From Sediminibacterium goheungense (GTDB lineage: Bacteria; Bacteroidota; Bacteroidia; Chitinophagales; Chitinophagaceae), in assembly GCF_004361915.1 (NCBI RefSeq), contig NZ_SNWP01000015.1:1-64000 (forward strand): DNA of 64,000 bases. The letters are read 5' to 3'. Every line of letters begins with the position of its first letter. Position 1 is the stretch's first letter. The translations under genes were made by a program, and so were the position numbers. This document shows, in pieces, positions 39,206-49,089 of this stretch. The notes beneath the pieces were generated by a model. It did no database searches. It saw only the letters and a list, made by a program, of their open reading frames with translations, and had not been told where the DNA came from.

Positions 39206-42200
39206 ATGTATTTAACTTCTGTTTGCCAATCTACGGGCTTCCTGCATCGTAGGGCAAATCAAACGCTAAAGATTATGAAACTAACCACAGTTTTTATGAT
39301 CATCGCCTGTCTTCAGGTAAGTGCAGCGGGCTTTTCACAAAAAGTAACCATTAAAGGAGAAAACATTTCCATCCAGCGCATTTTTGAAGATATCAGGAAG
39401 CAGACCGGTTTCCAGTTTTTATATGCGGATGATGCATTAAGAAGCGCTAAGCCAATTAGTTTGTCGGTACGAAATGAGAAACTGGAAAATGTGCTCGCTC
39501 TCTGTTTCAGGGATCAGTTGTTGTCTTATACCATCAGCGACAAAACCATAGTAGTAAAACGCAAGTATGCAGAGCCAACGGTTACTGCAACTATTGAACC
39601 TGAAGCAGTAGCTCCTCCTGATATAAAAGGAAAAGTAACAGACAACAACGGTGTACCGTTGGCCGATGTATCGGTGGCTGTAAAAGGAACCACACGTGGA
39701 ACCCTGACTGATGCTTCCGGTAATTTTTCAATTTCGGTAAATGAGGGTGATGTACTGGTATTCTCTTATGTAGGATTTACTAGCATCGAACAAAAAATCG
39801 GAAAAAATACAACCATCAGTATTTCATTAAAAGCTGTTGAAAAAGCCATTGATGAAATCGTGGTAGTAGGTTACGGCACACAAAAGAAAAGAGACCTTAC
39901 GGGTTCTGTATCTTCCATTAAGGGAGAGGAAGTGGCTAACCGTCCTGCAACCAACCCTATTGCATCACTGCAGGGGCGTGTGGCAGGTTTAACCATTGCG
40001 AATTCAGGTGTTGCAGGTGCAAGCCCGGTTGTAAGAATCAGAGGTGTGAACAGCACCAATACAGCCAGCCCGGTATATGTAGTAGATGGTATTTTACATG
40101 ACAATATAGATTTCCTGAATCCTTCTGATATTGAAACCATCGACATCCTTCGCGATCCTTCGTCAATCGCTATCTATGGTTTGCGGGGTGCAAATGGAGT
40201 AATCGCTATCACTTCCAAAAAAGCCTCCAGAGGACAAACGAGGATTGAACTGCAAAGCTCTGTAGGTGTTCAGACTGTACAGGATAAGATTAAAATTACG
40301 GATGCAGATGGGTTCAAAAAATTATACAATGCGCAGCTGGCCAATCTGGGTGCTGCACCTTTCGATTATACCAATTATACCGCCAACACCAACTGGCAGG
40401 ATCTGGTATTACGTGACGCAGTGATCAGTGCAACCAATCTGAGTATATCCAACACCGGTGAAAAATCAACGACTTACCTGAACATAGGTTATACCGACCA
40501 GCAGGGAGTACTGAGAGATAACCGCTTTAAACGTTATCTGGTTCGACTGAATGAAGAATTGCGTTTCAATGATAAAATTAAAGTTGGTGGTGGTATTACC
40601 GGATATCATTCCGTTAACAATCCTGCCGCAGCATCTATTACGAATGCATTGTGGGCCGCACCTATTGTGCCTATACAGCAGGATGATAAAACCTATTATA
40701 GCATGCCTTCATTCCAACGTGCGCAGGTAGGTAATCCGATTGCTACCCTGAACAGAAACAATGGAAATACCATCGACAAACAATATCGTGTAATCGGTAA
40801 TTTGTTTGCTGAAATTAAATTCCTGCAAAACTTTACCTGGCGCTCTACGGTATATACGGATCTCGTATTTGATAATACAAGATCATATACAGCTTTACCA
40901 TACTCATTCATAAATCTGGGTGAAAACGGATCGCCAACTACTACCACATTTGATAATGCTGCCAGAACATCAGTAAGTCAATCTCAGTCAGAGTCAAGCC
41001 GTTTCCAGCAGGATCATACACTCAGCTACGATAAGAACCTGGGAAATGGTCATAACATTAATGCTGTAGCTGGTTTTACTACCATTTACAATAAGAGTTC
41101 CTCAGTGGGTGGAACAAGAAGAGATACGCTTTTGAATGTACCCAATGACCCAGCTTTCTGGTACCTGGGTATCATCAATATTAACAATCCGATTTCGAAC
41201 TCAGGAGGTGGTACAGAAAATGCCATCGCCGGCGGATTTGCACGCGTGGGGTATTCATACAAAGGCAAATACCTGTTGAATGCCACAGTAAGACGAGATG
41301 GTAGTTCAAAATTTGCACCACAGAATCGTTGGGGTACCTTCGGTAGTGTAGGTGCTGGTTGGGTGATCAGTGATGAAGCTTTCTTCTCAAAAGTAAAAAA
41401 AATAAACTTCCTGAAACTACGTGCCGCTTGGGGCTTAACCGGTAATGCCAATGGGTTTGCAGATAATCTGTGGAGACCCGGTGTGCAGAATGCATCTACT
41501 GCCATCTTTGGAGATAATATATACAGCTCTGTACAGGCAGCCTATATTCCAGACCCCAATCTGCATTGGGAAACAGTAAAAGGTATTGATGTTGGTATCG
41601 ATGTAAGGGCATTTGATAATAAATTCAATGCTGAAATTACCTATTACAACAGAACGACAACTGATATACTCACTGGTGTAACACTGCCAAATGAAACACG
41701 CAGTTATTTCACCAATCTCGGAAGTATTACCAATAAAGGTATTGAGGTAAACCTGGGCTGGACCAATAATATCGGTAAGGATCTTTCTTATCGGGTAGGC
41801 GCCAATTTCAGTTATAACCACAATGTTGTAAACTCTATCGGAAATAATTTCAATTTCTCAATCATTGGTAATGGTGGTGCAAACCTCACTACTACCGGAA
41901 GATCTATTGGTTATTTCTACGGTTATACACAGACCGGTATTTATCAGTCTACTGCAGATCTGCAAAAAACACCAGCCTTTACCAATTCATTGCCAGGTGA
42001 TATTGCATATGCGGATATTAATGGTGATGGACAAATTACACCTGCAGACAGAGGCTATATAGGCACACCATTCCCTCCCTATAGTTTTGGTGGAAATATC
42101 GGTATCAGCTATAAAGGATTTGATATCGAGATAGAAGGACAGGGGATGGCTGGTCATAAGATTTATACGCAACGCAGAACATCAACCTTTGCTGTGTTGA

Positions 42201-42556
42201 ATTATGAAACAAACCGTCTGAATGCCTGGACAGCTCCCGGTACCAATAATGTTGAACCAATATTGGATAATACCAGAGGAAATAACTTTTTAATGAGTAC
42301 TTATTTCCTTGAGCCTGGTGACTATTTCCGTATTAGAACATTACAGATTGGTTATACTTTCAAAAAGACTGTATTGTCGAAAATTGGAATTCAGCGTGCA
42401 AGAATATACCTGAACGGACAGAATATCAAAACATGGAGCAAGGTAACCGGATACTCGCCAGAGCCATTGATCGGAAGCATTCTGGGCGGAGGTGCCGATA
42501 ACGGAGCCTATCCTGTTCCTGCGATTTACTCATTTGGTATCAATCTTACTTTTTAA
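39206..42556 (+). CDS. SusC/RagA TonB-dependent transporter with STN signalling domain
   Basis: After a signal sequence (MKLTTVFMIIACLQVSAAGFSQ) the protein has an STN secretin/TonB short domain (about 50-118), a CarboxypepD_reg-like domain (about 138-215), the SusC plug with the box EIVVVGYGTQKKRDLTGSV, and a 22-strand barrel ending in FGINLTF. The STN domain contacts FecR, so this is a signalling SusC. It imports glycans through the outer membrane with the SusD lid encoded next. The first ATG gives a 23-residue extension seen in many Chitinophagaceae SusC proteins; the ATG at 39275 (MKLTTV) is the alternative start. Confidence 0.95.
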   Translation: MYLTSVCQSTGFLHRRANQTLKIMKLTTVFMIIACLQVSAAGFSQKVTIKGENISIQRIFEDIRKQTGFQFLYADDALRSAKPISLSVRNEKLENVLALCFRDQLLSYTISDKTIVVKRKYAEPTVTATIEPEAVAPPDIKGKVTDNNGVPLADVSVAVKGTTRGTLTDASGNFSISVNEGDVLVFSYVGFTSIEQKIGKNTTISISLKAVEKAIDEIVVVGYGTQKKRDLTGSVSSIKGEEVANRPATNPIASLQGRVAGLTIANSGVAGASPVVRIRGVNSTNTASPVYVVDGILHDNIDFLNPSDIETIDILRDPSSIAIYGLRGANGVIAITSKKASRGQTRIELQSSVGVQTVQDKIKITDADGFKKLYNAQLANLGAAPFDYTNYTANTNWQDLVLRDAVISATNLSISNTGEKSTTYLNIGYTDQQGVLRDNRFKRYLVRLNEELRFNDKIKVGGGITGYHSVNNPAAASITNALWAAPIVPIQQDDKTYYSMPSFQRAQVGNPIATLNRNNGNTIDKQYRVIGNLFAEIKFLQNFTWRSTVYTDLVFDNTRSYTALPYSFINLGENGSPTTTTFDNAARTSVSQSQSESSRFQQDHTLSYDKNLGNGHNINAVAGFTTIYNKSSSVGGTRRDTLLNVPNDPAFWYLGIININNPISNSGGGTENAIAGGFARVGYSYKGKYLLNATVRRDGSSKFAPQNRWGTFGSVGAGWVISDEAFFSKVKKINFLKLRAAWGLTGNANGFADNLWRPGVQNASTAIFGDNIYSSVQAAYIPDPNLHWETVKGIDVGIDVRAFDNKFNAEITYYNRTTTDILTGVTLPNETRSYFTNLGSITNKGIEVNLGWTNNIGKDLSYRVGANFSYNHNVVNSIGNNFNFSIIGNGGANLTTTGRSIGYFYGYTQTGIYQSTADLQKTPAFTNSLPGDIAYADINGDGQITPADRGYIGTPFPPYSFGGNIGISYKGFDIEIEGQGMAGHKIYTQRRTSTFAVLNYETNRLNAWTAPGTNNVEPILDNTRGNNFLMSTYFLEPGDYFRIRTLQIGYTFKKTVLSKIGIQRARIYLNGQNIKTWSKVTGYSPEPLIGSILGGGADNGAYPVPAIYSFGINLTF

Positions 42557-42578
42557 AAGACTTTAATAACTCATTTAT

Positions 42579-44126
42579 ATGAAATCTATTAAACAAATAT
42601 TCCGGTTAACCTACCTGGTGCCAGCAGCCATGGGTATGTTATTATTGTCTACCGGATGTAAAAAATTCCTCGACACTGAACGTCAGGGTGCATATGATGC
42701 AGACAACTATCCATATCCCGGTGGATCAGGTCCATACGACCAGTTTATCTTTGGTGCTTACAATGAACTGAGAAGTTTCAACGTACACAGTCAGGCCTTT
42801 ATTACCGCTGCCAGTATTCGCAGTGACGATGCTGATAAGGGAAGTACACCGGCAGATGGTGGTGCCAACGCCACAACCATGGATAACTTTCCGGTACTGC
42901 CCAGTAATGGCTTTTGCAATACACTCTGGCTTGGTTATTATACACTCATCAACAGGTGTAATGTCACCATCAATGAAGTAAATACCAATACTACTATTGT
43001 AGCTACCGATCAGATCAAACAGCAAACCATTGCTGAGGCGAGATTTTTAAGGGCCTATGCTTATTTCAACCTGGTTCGTTTTTTTGGCAGGGTTCCTATT
43101 ATCGACAAGCTTTTCGATAATCCTGCCCAGCAAAACAATGTTCCGCAAAGTACGGCTGCACAGGTTTATACTTTTATTGAGGGAGACCTTGTATTTGCAG
43201 CTTCCAACCTGCCGGCATCATGGGACGCAAAATTTGTAGGTCGCGCAACACGGGGAGCTGCCAATGGATTATTGGCCAAAGTATACCTAACACAACAAAA
43301 ATGGAATGAAGCCATGGGTGCAGCCAATGCAGTGATGACTTCCGGTCAATATGATTTGTCTACTTCTTACGACCGGATATTCCGTGAGGAAGGAGAGAAT
43401 AGTAAAGAGTCTGTTTTTGAAGTGCAGGCTACAGCTTCTGCAGCAATACCCAGTAACAACGGTGTTCAGTATGCACAGATTCAGGGTGTAAGAGGCGCGG
43501 GTATCTGGGATCTTGGCTGGGGATGGAATACGCCAACTACCGATCTGGAAGCTGCGTATGAAGCCAATGATCCGCGTAAAAACCGGACCATTATGTACAC
43601 CAGTACCAATACTACAACCTTTCAGACCATCTATGGCGAAAACCTGCCTACCGGATTACCTAACCCCCGTTACAACAATAAAGTGTACACCAATCCAGCT
43701 ACAAGGGCTTCTCTTGGTAACCGGTTCGGATATTGGATGAACGTTCGTATCCTGCGTTATGCCGATGTTGTACTGATGTATGCAGAAGCCGCCAATGAAG
43801 TAGGAGGAACCGCTAATATTACTGCAGCAAGAAATGCCCTGAACGCTGTTAGAGCAAGGGCCCGTGCAGGTAACAATACCATTCTGCCCGATGTAACAGC
43901 AACTGATCAGGCCACCCTGCGTGACGCCATACGTAAAGAACGTCGTGTAGAACTGGCGATGGAACATGACCGCTTCTTTGATCTGGTACGCTGGGGTGTT
44001 GCACAAACGGTATTAAATGCACATGGCAAAACGGCATTCAGCAATGCAAGAGATGTGTTATTACCTATTCCACAGACACAGATCGATTTAAGTGCCGGTG
44101 TACTTACACAGAATCCTGGTTATTGA
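42579..44126 (+). CDS. SusD/RagB outer-membrane glycan-binding lipoprotein
   Basis: The lipobox LLSTGC with Cys at residue 27 marks it as a lipoprotein. The SusD helical (TPR-like) core shows IAEARFLRAYAYFNLVRFFGRVPII and the C-terminal RKERRVELAMEHDRFFDLVRWG. The length, 515 aa, is normal. It forms the lid of the SusC transporter and binds the substrate glycan. It starts 22 bases after susC. Confidence 0.95.
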   Translation: MKSIKQIFRLTYLVPAAMGMLLLSTGCKKFLDTERQGAYDADNYPYPGGSGPYDQFIFGAYNELRSFNVHSQAFITAASIRSDDADKGSTPADGGANATTMDNFPVLPSNGFCNTLWLGYYTLINRCNVTINEVNTNTTIVATDQIKQQTIAEARFLRAYAYFNLVRFFGRVPIIDKLFDNPAQQNNVPQSTAAQVYTFIEGDLVFAASNLPASWDAKFVGRATRGAANGLLAKVYLTQQKWNEAMGAANAVMTSGQYDLSTSYDRIFREEGENSKESVFEVQATASAAIPSNNGVQYAQIQGVRGAGIWDLGWGWNTPTTDLEAAYEANDPRKNRTIMYTSTNTTTFQTIYGENLPTGLPNPRYNNKVYTNPATRASLGNRFGYWMNVRILRYADVVLMYAEAANEVGGTANITAARNALNAVRARARAGNNTILPDVTATDQATLRDAIRKERRVELAMEHDRFFDLVRWGVAQTVLNAHGKTAFSNARDVLLPIPQTQIDLSAGVLTQNPGY

Positions 44127-44152
44127 TTAGTGAATCTTTAAAAAAATGAAAC

Positions 44153-45043
44153 ATGTTATTGTCAACATCATATAAAATCAACAGGACACTCATCATAGCA
44201 GTTATTGCTATTGCAGTTGTTTCCTGTAAAAAAGATGGTAATCCCAATAACCTGCCGTCAGTAAGTACGGCAACTTATGAAGGTACTATCGATGGTTATA
44301 AAAGCTCTGATGAAGTGTATCCTGATAACCTCATCGCATATTGGAGTTTTGATGATACCAAAAATGAACTGAAGAGCAGCACAGCACCCACAAGTTCCGC
44401 CAATGATACTTATGTAGCTGCAGGTGTAAGAGGCAAGGCCCTTAACCTGAATGCCGGTTATCTCTACTACGCTACCCAGTTTCAGGCATTTAAAACGGCC
44501 GCATTAAAAAGCTTTACCATCAGTACATGGGTAAAGATTCTCAATAACGGCTCTAAAAGAACCATGTTGTTTCAATTGGCACGTCCGGGTATGTTTAATG
44601 GGAATATCAATTTTGCTTTAAATACCCAGTCGTTTCCGGCAACCACTACCAATACGTTACGTATTCAACCCACATTTATGACAGTTGGTGGTGGAACACA
44701 GGATAACCTGAACAATAATCTGTCACCTGTAATCGGTATGGATAAGTGGACACATATTGTATTGACATACGAAACCAATACAGGCGTATTTGATATCTGG
44801 GCAGATGGTATTAAGATAGGTGGTTTCCCCAACAGAGGTGTAGGAAATAACCTGTTCAATTCCTATGAGCCCAGTGAAATCATCATTGGATCTAATTACA
44901 ATGGTATACCCGGAAAATCAGTAAGTACGGATGTGAGTTTTGCACCTATGACCGGACAAATTGATGAAGTCAGGATTTATAACCGTGCATTACCAGATGC
45001 ACAGATTAAGTCTCTGTTCAATTTAGGGAAGGCTAATAAATAA
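44153..45043 (+). CDS. LamG-domain lipoprotein of the PUL
   Basis: A hydrophobic leader ends in VVSCKKDG, a lipobox-like site (AVVSC). After a short linker the protein is one LamG/concanavalin-like jelly roll (about 60-290): LIAYWSFDDTKNEL, GKALNLNAGYLYY, FTISTWVKI and GQIDEVRIYNRALPDAQI. It takes the place of SusE/SusF surface glycan-binding proteins and may present the polysaccharide to SusCD. It starts 26 bases after susD. An enzymatic role is unlikely because no catalytic motif is visible. Confidence 0.88.
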   Translation: MLLSTSYKINRTLIIAVIAIAVVSCKKDGNPNNLPSVSTATYEGTIDGYKSSDEVYPDNLIAYWSFDDTKNELKSSTAPTSSANDTYVAAGVRGKALNLNAGYLYYATQFQAFKTAALKSFTISTWVKILNNGSKRTMLFQLARPGMFNGNINFALNTQSFPATTTNTLRIQPTFMTVGGGTQDNLNNNLSPVIGMDKWTHIVLTYETNTGVFDIWADGIKIGGFPNRGVGNNLFNSYEPSEIIIGSNYNGIPGKSVSTDVSFAPMTGQIDEVRIYNRALPDAQIKSLFNLGKANK

Positions 45044-45120
45044 GCAGTAAAAAATATTGGGCAGATCATGGCAACTTGCCTTAGGTCTGCCCATATTTTA
45101 TTACATCCAAAATCCAGTAT

Positions 45121-46518
45121 ATGCATTTTGATCATCGCACACTACTAGCTACACATATCCGTCTACTTGTTCCCTGCTTCTTTCTATTGTTGGTTGCCTG
45201 TAAGCCCACTGCACAGCAAAAGCTGTCATCAGTAAATGAAACGGTAACATTTGCTTCTGCAGAAGATGAAAAGATATTTACAGAAGTAGAACGCGCAACG
45301 TTTCAGTATTTCTGGGATGGTGCTGAACCAACCAGTGGGCTGGCACGGGAACGTTTTCATAATGATAATATATATCCACAGAATGATAAGCATATTGTAA
45401 CCAGTGGTGGTGGTGGTTTTGGTGTAATGGCTATTCTGGTAGGGATAGAAAGAAACTTTATCTCCAGAAGCGAAGGTTATCAAAGATTACAAAAAATAGT
45501 AAGTTTTCTGGAACTGGCAGACCGCTTTCACGGTGCATGGCCCCATTGGTGGAATGGAGAAACCGGAAAAGTACAGCCATTCAGCCGATATGATGATGGC
45601 GGGGATCTGGTGGAAAGTTCTTTTATGATACAGGGACTTCTTTGTGTACGTCAGTATTTCAAAGATGGAAACCCGGAAGAAAAAGCATTGGCCGAAAGAA
45701 TTGATAAACTCTGGAAAGAAGTTGAGTTTGACTGGTATCGTAACGGTAAAAATGTACTCTACTGGCACTGGAGCCCTAACCATGAATGGAGAATGAATTT
45801 CCCGGTTCGGGGATACAATGAATGTCAGATTATGTATATACTCGCGGCATCATCACCTACACATGGCGTACCTGCAGAAGTATACCATGAGGGATGGGCA
45901 CAAAATGGAGCGATTAATAATAATCCATCGGGCTATAAAAACATTCAACTGCAAATGCATCACCAGGGAGATGCTACTGAATCGGGTCCTTTATTCTGGG
46001 CACATTATTCTTATTTGGGTCTGGATCCGCGCGGATTAAAAGACAAATACGCTGATTACGGAAAAGAGAATATAAATCATGCATTGATTCATTATAACTG
46101 GTGTGTTGAGAACCCTAAAAAGTTTAAAGGATACGGACCAGATAGCTGGGGACTTACTTCCAGCTATTCCGTAAAAGGTTATGCCGGACATGCGCCGGGT
46201 ATGAAAAGGGATATTGGCGTGATTTCACCCACAGCAGCTTTATCCTCTTTTCCCTATACACCCAAAGAATCGATGGCGGCCATGAAGAATTGGTATCTCA
46301 ATAAAAAAGATAAGCTATGGGGTCCATTTGGCTTTTATGATGCATTCAGTGAAACAGAAAACTGGTATCTGCCACGTTACCTTGCCATTGATCAGGGGCC
46401 CATCGTTGTGATGATGGAAAACTATCGTAGTGGTTTGTTATGGAAACTTTTTATGAGTTGTCCGGAAATACAAACCGGACTCAAAAAATTAGGTTTTGAA
46501 AGCCCATACCTGAAATAA
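45121..46518 (+). CDS. GH144-type glucoamylase-fold enzyme (likely endo-beta-1,2-glucanase)
   Basis: A leader with FLLLVACKP gives a lipoprotein (lipobox LVAC). The body is the PF10091 glucoamylase-like domain: VERATFQYFWDGAEPTSGLARER, TSGGGGFGVMAI, FHGAWPHWWNG, DDGGDLVESSFMIQGLL, FGFYDAFSE and YLAIDQGPIVVMMENYRSG. The family includes GH144 endo-beta-1,2-glucanases, with a studied member from Chitinophaga. Acidic residues in DDGGDLVE and in NWYLPRYLAIDQG are in the right places for catalysis. By context it cuts the polysaccharide taken up by SusCD. Other beta-glucan specificity in the family cannot be excluded. Confidence 0.88.
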   Translation: MHFDHRTLLATHIRLLVPCFFLLLVACKPTAQQKLSSVNETVTFASAEDEKIFTEVERATFQYFWDGAEPTSGLARERFHNDNIYPQNDKHIVTSGGGGFGVMAILVGIERNFISRSEGYQRLQKIVSFLELADRFHGAWPHWWNGETGKVQPFSRYDDGGDLVESSFMIQGLLCVRQYFKDGNPEEKALAERIDKLWKEVEFDWYRNGKNVLYWHWSPNHEWRMNFPVRGYNECQIMYILAASSPTHGVPAEVYHEGWAQNGAINNNPSGYKNIQLQMHHQGDATESGPLFWAHYSYLGLDPRGLKDKYADYGKENINHALIHYNWCVENPKKFKGYGPDSWGLTSSYSVKGYAGHAPGMKRDIGVISPTAALSSFPYTPKESMAAMKNWYLNKKDKLWGPFGFYDAFSETENWYLPRYLAIDQGPIVVMMENYRSGLLWKLFMSCPEIQTGLKKLGFESPYLK

Positions 46519-46528
46519 ACAGTTACCC

Positions 46529-47320
46529 ATGCAAAAGATCAGTTTAACCATACTTTTTTTATTGTTGAGTCGCTTGTTTGTGGATGCACAGGATATTCAC
46601 CTGTTCGAAAAACAATGGCTGATACAAAACGGAGATACCCTGCCTTTCAGGGTGCTCCTGCCAGAAAATTATGATCCTGTAAAGAAATATCCATTGGTTT
46701 TGTTTTTACATGGAAGGGGAGAGAGTGGAACGGATAATGAAAAACAACTCACGCATGGAGCCAAAATGTTTTTAGAAGATAGTATCCGTAAAAACTATCC
46801 TGCTATTGTTGTTTTCCCACAATGTGCATCCAACAGTTATTGGAGCAATGTACAGGCAGTAACCAGTGGCAGCAAATCCGGGAAACGCAGTTTTTATTTT
46901 GTTCCCGAGGGAGAACCCTCACAGTCCATGAAAATGTTATTGGGACTGGTATATAATCTTCAGGAAAGATATCCGGTTAAAACAGACCAGCTATATGTGA
47001 TGGGCCTGTCAATGGGAGGCATGGGAACTTTTGAGTTGGTAAGAAGAATGCCGGATGTTTTTGCGGCAGCTATTCCGATATGTGGTGGTGCACATCCCGC
47101 AACAGCGCCCCAACTTGTCAAAACCAAATGGTGGATATTTCATGGGGGTAAAGATGATGTGGTACTGCCTATCTATTCTGAGCAAATGTTTACTGCCTTG
47201 AAAAAGGCAAAAGCGAATGTTCAATTCAAATTATTTCCCACTGCCAACCATAATAGCTGGGATCCAGCTTTTGCAGAGCCAGGGTTGTTAAAGTGGTTGT
47301 TCTCACAAAAAAAGAAATAG
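46529..47320 (+). CDS. Secreted alpha/beta-hydrolase (esterase, phospholipase/PHB depolymerase-like)
   Basis: The signal peptide (MQKISLTILFLLLSRLFVDAQ) is followed by a single alpha/beta-hydrolase domain. The oxyanion motif LFLHGRGESG, nucleophile S161 in GLSMGGMG, acid D209 or D210 in HGGKDDVV and base H241 in TANHNSWD complete the triad. It starts ten bases after the GH144 gene, as the last gene of the PUL. It probably removes ester groups (for example acetyl or succinyl) from the glycan so the GH144 enzyme can act; the substrate is inferred from position. Confidence 0.88.
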   Translation: MQKISLTILFLLLSRLFVDAQDIHLFEKQWLIQNGDTLPFRVLLPENYDPVKKYPLVLFLHGRGESGTDNEKQLTHGAKMFLEDSIRKNYPAIVVFPQCASNSYWSNVQAVTSGSKSGKRSFYFVPEGEPSQSMKMLLGLVYNLQERYPVKTDQLYVMGLSMGGMGTFELVRRMPDVFAAAIPICGGAHPATAPQLVKTKWWIFHGGKDDVVLPIYSEQMFTALKKAKANVQFKLFPTANHNSWDPAFAEPGLLKWLFSQKKK

Positions 47321-47361
47321 ACAGGATATCATTCAAAGGCGGGCATTGAATTATTAAGCAA

Positions 47362-47390
47362 AAAAGCCATCCGTTACCCGGGTGGCTTTT
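47362..47390 (+). terminator. Terminator of the PUL operon
   Basis: The stem AAAAGCCATCCG pairs with CGGGTGGCTTTT (one G-T pair) around a short loop. The A-rich and T-rich flanks allow use on either strand. Confidence 0.85.
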
Positions 47391-47468
47391 CCATTAGATG
47401 CCCTACATAACCTCAATGTTCTCATGTTGTCTGCGGTGATTGCTAATACAAGAAGAAGCCGCAGTAAA

Positions 47469-47503
47469 AGAAAAAGCCATCCAAAGTATGAATGGCTTTT
47501 CTC
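47469..47503 (-). terminator. Terminator of ndk
   Basis: The arms GAAAAAGCCAT and ATGGCTTTTCTC flank about eleven bases. It is directly downstream of ndk on the minus strand. Its AAAAAGCCATCC start is the same as in the neighbouring PUL terminator. Confidence 0.8.
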
Positions 47504-47520
47504 TATAAAAAATCAATTAA

Positions 47521-47937
47521 TTAGAATCTTTCTAATTTAGAAAAGAAAAAATCTCCTTCAATCATTGCATTTTCGTCGCTGTCACTGCCATGTACCGCAT
47601 TTTCACCCACAGAAGCGGCAAATTGTTTACGGATGGTTCCTTCTTCTGCCTGGGCAGGATTGGTAGCACCGATCAGCTTACGGAAATCAGCTACTGCATT
47701 TTCTTTCTCCAAAATGGCGGCTACGATTGGTCCGCTGCTCATGAATTCAACCAGTTCGCCAAAGAAAGGGCGCTCACGGTGGATATCATAGAATAAACCA
47801 GCCTGTTCAGGGGTAAGACGGGTCCATTTCATAGCTTTCACACTGAAACCTGCTTTAATGATCTGGTCCAGGATAGCTCCGGTATAACCTTTAGCTGTTG
47901 CATCCGGCTTAATCATGGTAAATGTTCTGTTGCTCAT
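47521..47937 (-). CDS. ndk: Nucleoside diphosphate kinase
   Basis: The enzyme passes phosphate from ATP to other NDPs by way of a phospho-histidine, keeping NTP pools level. The active H116 lies in [12 protein letters not shown], and the N-terminal [11 protein letters not shown] is normal. Length 138 aa, a single domain. It is a one-gene unit, divergent from nrnA. Confidence 0.97.
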   Translation of the reverse strand: MSNRTFTMIKPDATAKGYTGAILDQIIKAGFSVKAMKWTRLTPEQAGLFYDIHRERPFFGELVEFMSSGPIVAAILEKENAVADFRKLIGATNPAQAEEGTIRKQFAASVGENAVHGSDSDENAMIEGDFFFSKLERF

Positions 47938-47964
47938 ATATACTTGCTTTATCTATTTCGGGCG

Positions 47965-47972
47965 CAAAAGTA
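47965..47972 (-). promoter_or_regulatory. Candidate -7 element of ndk
   Basis: On the minus strand the sequence reads TACTTTTG, a match to TAnnTTTG, 27 bases before the ndk ATG. The -33 TTG is not obvious. Confidence 0.4.
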
Positions 47973-48034
47973 CGTCAAAGCAGGGCTTTTTGTGGAGATA
48001 TTCGCAGGAAATTTGTTAAATGGGGCTAAATTGA

Positions 48035-48066
48035 TTTGCGAAAACAGTCCGGAACCCCCAATTTTG
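48035..48066 (+). promoter_or_regulatory. Candidate promoter of nrnA
   Basis: TTTG (48035-48038) and CAATTTTG (48059-48066) are 20 bases apart, seven of eight matches to the -7 consensus. The ATG follows ten bases later, so the leader would be very short. Confidence 0.45.
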
Positions 48067-48076
48067 CCGCCACGCT

Positions 48077-49084
48077 ATGCAGTCGATCGATTTATTTTTC
48101 CCTTCCTTGAGTCAGCCATTCAAAGCCGTTATAACCATGCATCAGAAGCCGGATGGCGATGCAATGGGTTCCACACTCGGACTTTACCATTTTCTCAAGG
48201 CACTGGGACATGATGTTACGGTCATTTCTCCTACCAACTGGGCCTCATTCCTGAACTGGATGCCGGGGGTGGATAAAGTGATGGATTTTGAACAACAGCG
48301 CCATGCTGCCACAGATCTGATTCATCAGGCTGATGTTATTTTCTGCCTTGATTTCAATGTGCTGCACCGTACCAAACATATGGAACAGGTACTCACTGAG
48401 GCAACATGCACAAAAATACTGATCGATCATCACCAGCAGCCCCAGGAAGAAGCGTTTGCATATGGCATAAGTGATACTTCCAAAAGTTCTACCTGTGAAA
48501 TGGTGTACGATTTTATTATGGCATCCGGTCATGGCTCATTGCTCAACATCGACATGGCAGAATGCCTGTATACCGGCCTCATGACCGATACCGGTTCATT
48601 CCGTTTTCCGGCTACCACGGCATCTGTACACCGCATGGTCGCACATTTAAAGGAACTGGGACTGAACCATACCAGGGTACACGATTTTATCTACGATAGC
48701 TTTTTAGAGAACAGGCTTCGCTTTATCGGACATGCCCTTCTTAACAGAATGGAAGTATTATATGAATACAATACCAGTCTGATGTATATTACGAAGGCAG
48801 ATCTCCATAAATTCGATATTAAAACAGGCGATACAGAAGGATTGGTTAATTACCTGCTCACTATTCAGGGTATTAAGCTGGGCGCCATCGTAATTGACAG
48901 GGATGAAGAACGAAAATGGAGTTTCAGAAGTAAGGGCGACTTTGATGTAAATACTTTTGCCAGGGAACATTTTGAAGGCGGTGGACATAAAAATGCAGCA
49001 GGTGGCCGGAGCAGTAAAGGTCTGGAAGCAACATTGAAGGATTTTAAAGAAATAATCAAACAATATCACAATCAATTACAATAA
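48077..49084 (+). CDS. nrnA: DHH/DHHA1 phosphoesterase, NrnA-like oligoribonuclease / pAp phosphatase
   Basis: A DHH-family protein of 335 aa with the metal-binding motifs HQKPDGDAMGS (about 22-32), FCLDFN, ILIDHHQ (about 117-122) and the DHHA1 end EGGGHKNAAGGRS. NrnA degrades short RNA oligomers (nanoRNA) and dephosphorylates pAp; some relatives act on cyclic di-AMP products. The gene is five bases before the FKBP gene, so both are likely in one transcript. Confidence 0.92.
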   Translation: MQSIDLFFPSLSQPFKAVITMHQKPDGDAMGSTLGLYHFLKALGHDVTVISPTNWASFLNWMPGVDKVMDFEQQRHAATDLIHQADVIFCLDFNVLHRTKHMEQVLTEATCTKILIDHHQQPQEEAFAYGISDTSKSSTCEMVYDFIMASGHGSLLNIDMAECLYTGLMTDTGSFRFPATTASVHRMVAHLKELGLNHTRVHDFIYDSFLENRLRFIGHALLNRMEVLYEYNTSLMYITKADLHKFDIKTGDTEGLVNYLLTIQGIKLGAIVIDRDEERKWSFRSKGDFDVNTFAREHFEGGGHKNAAGGRSSKGLEATLKDFKEIIKQYHNQLQ

Positions 49085-49089
49085 AAACA

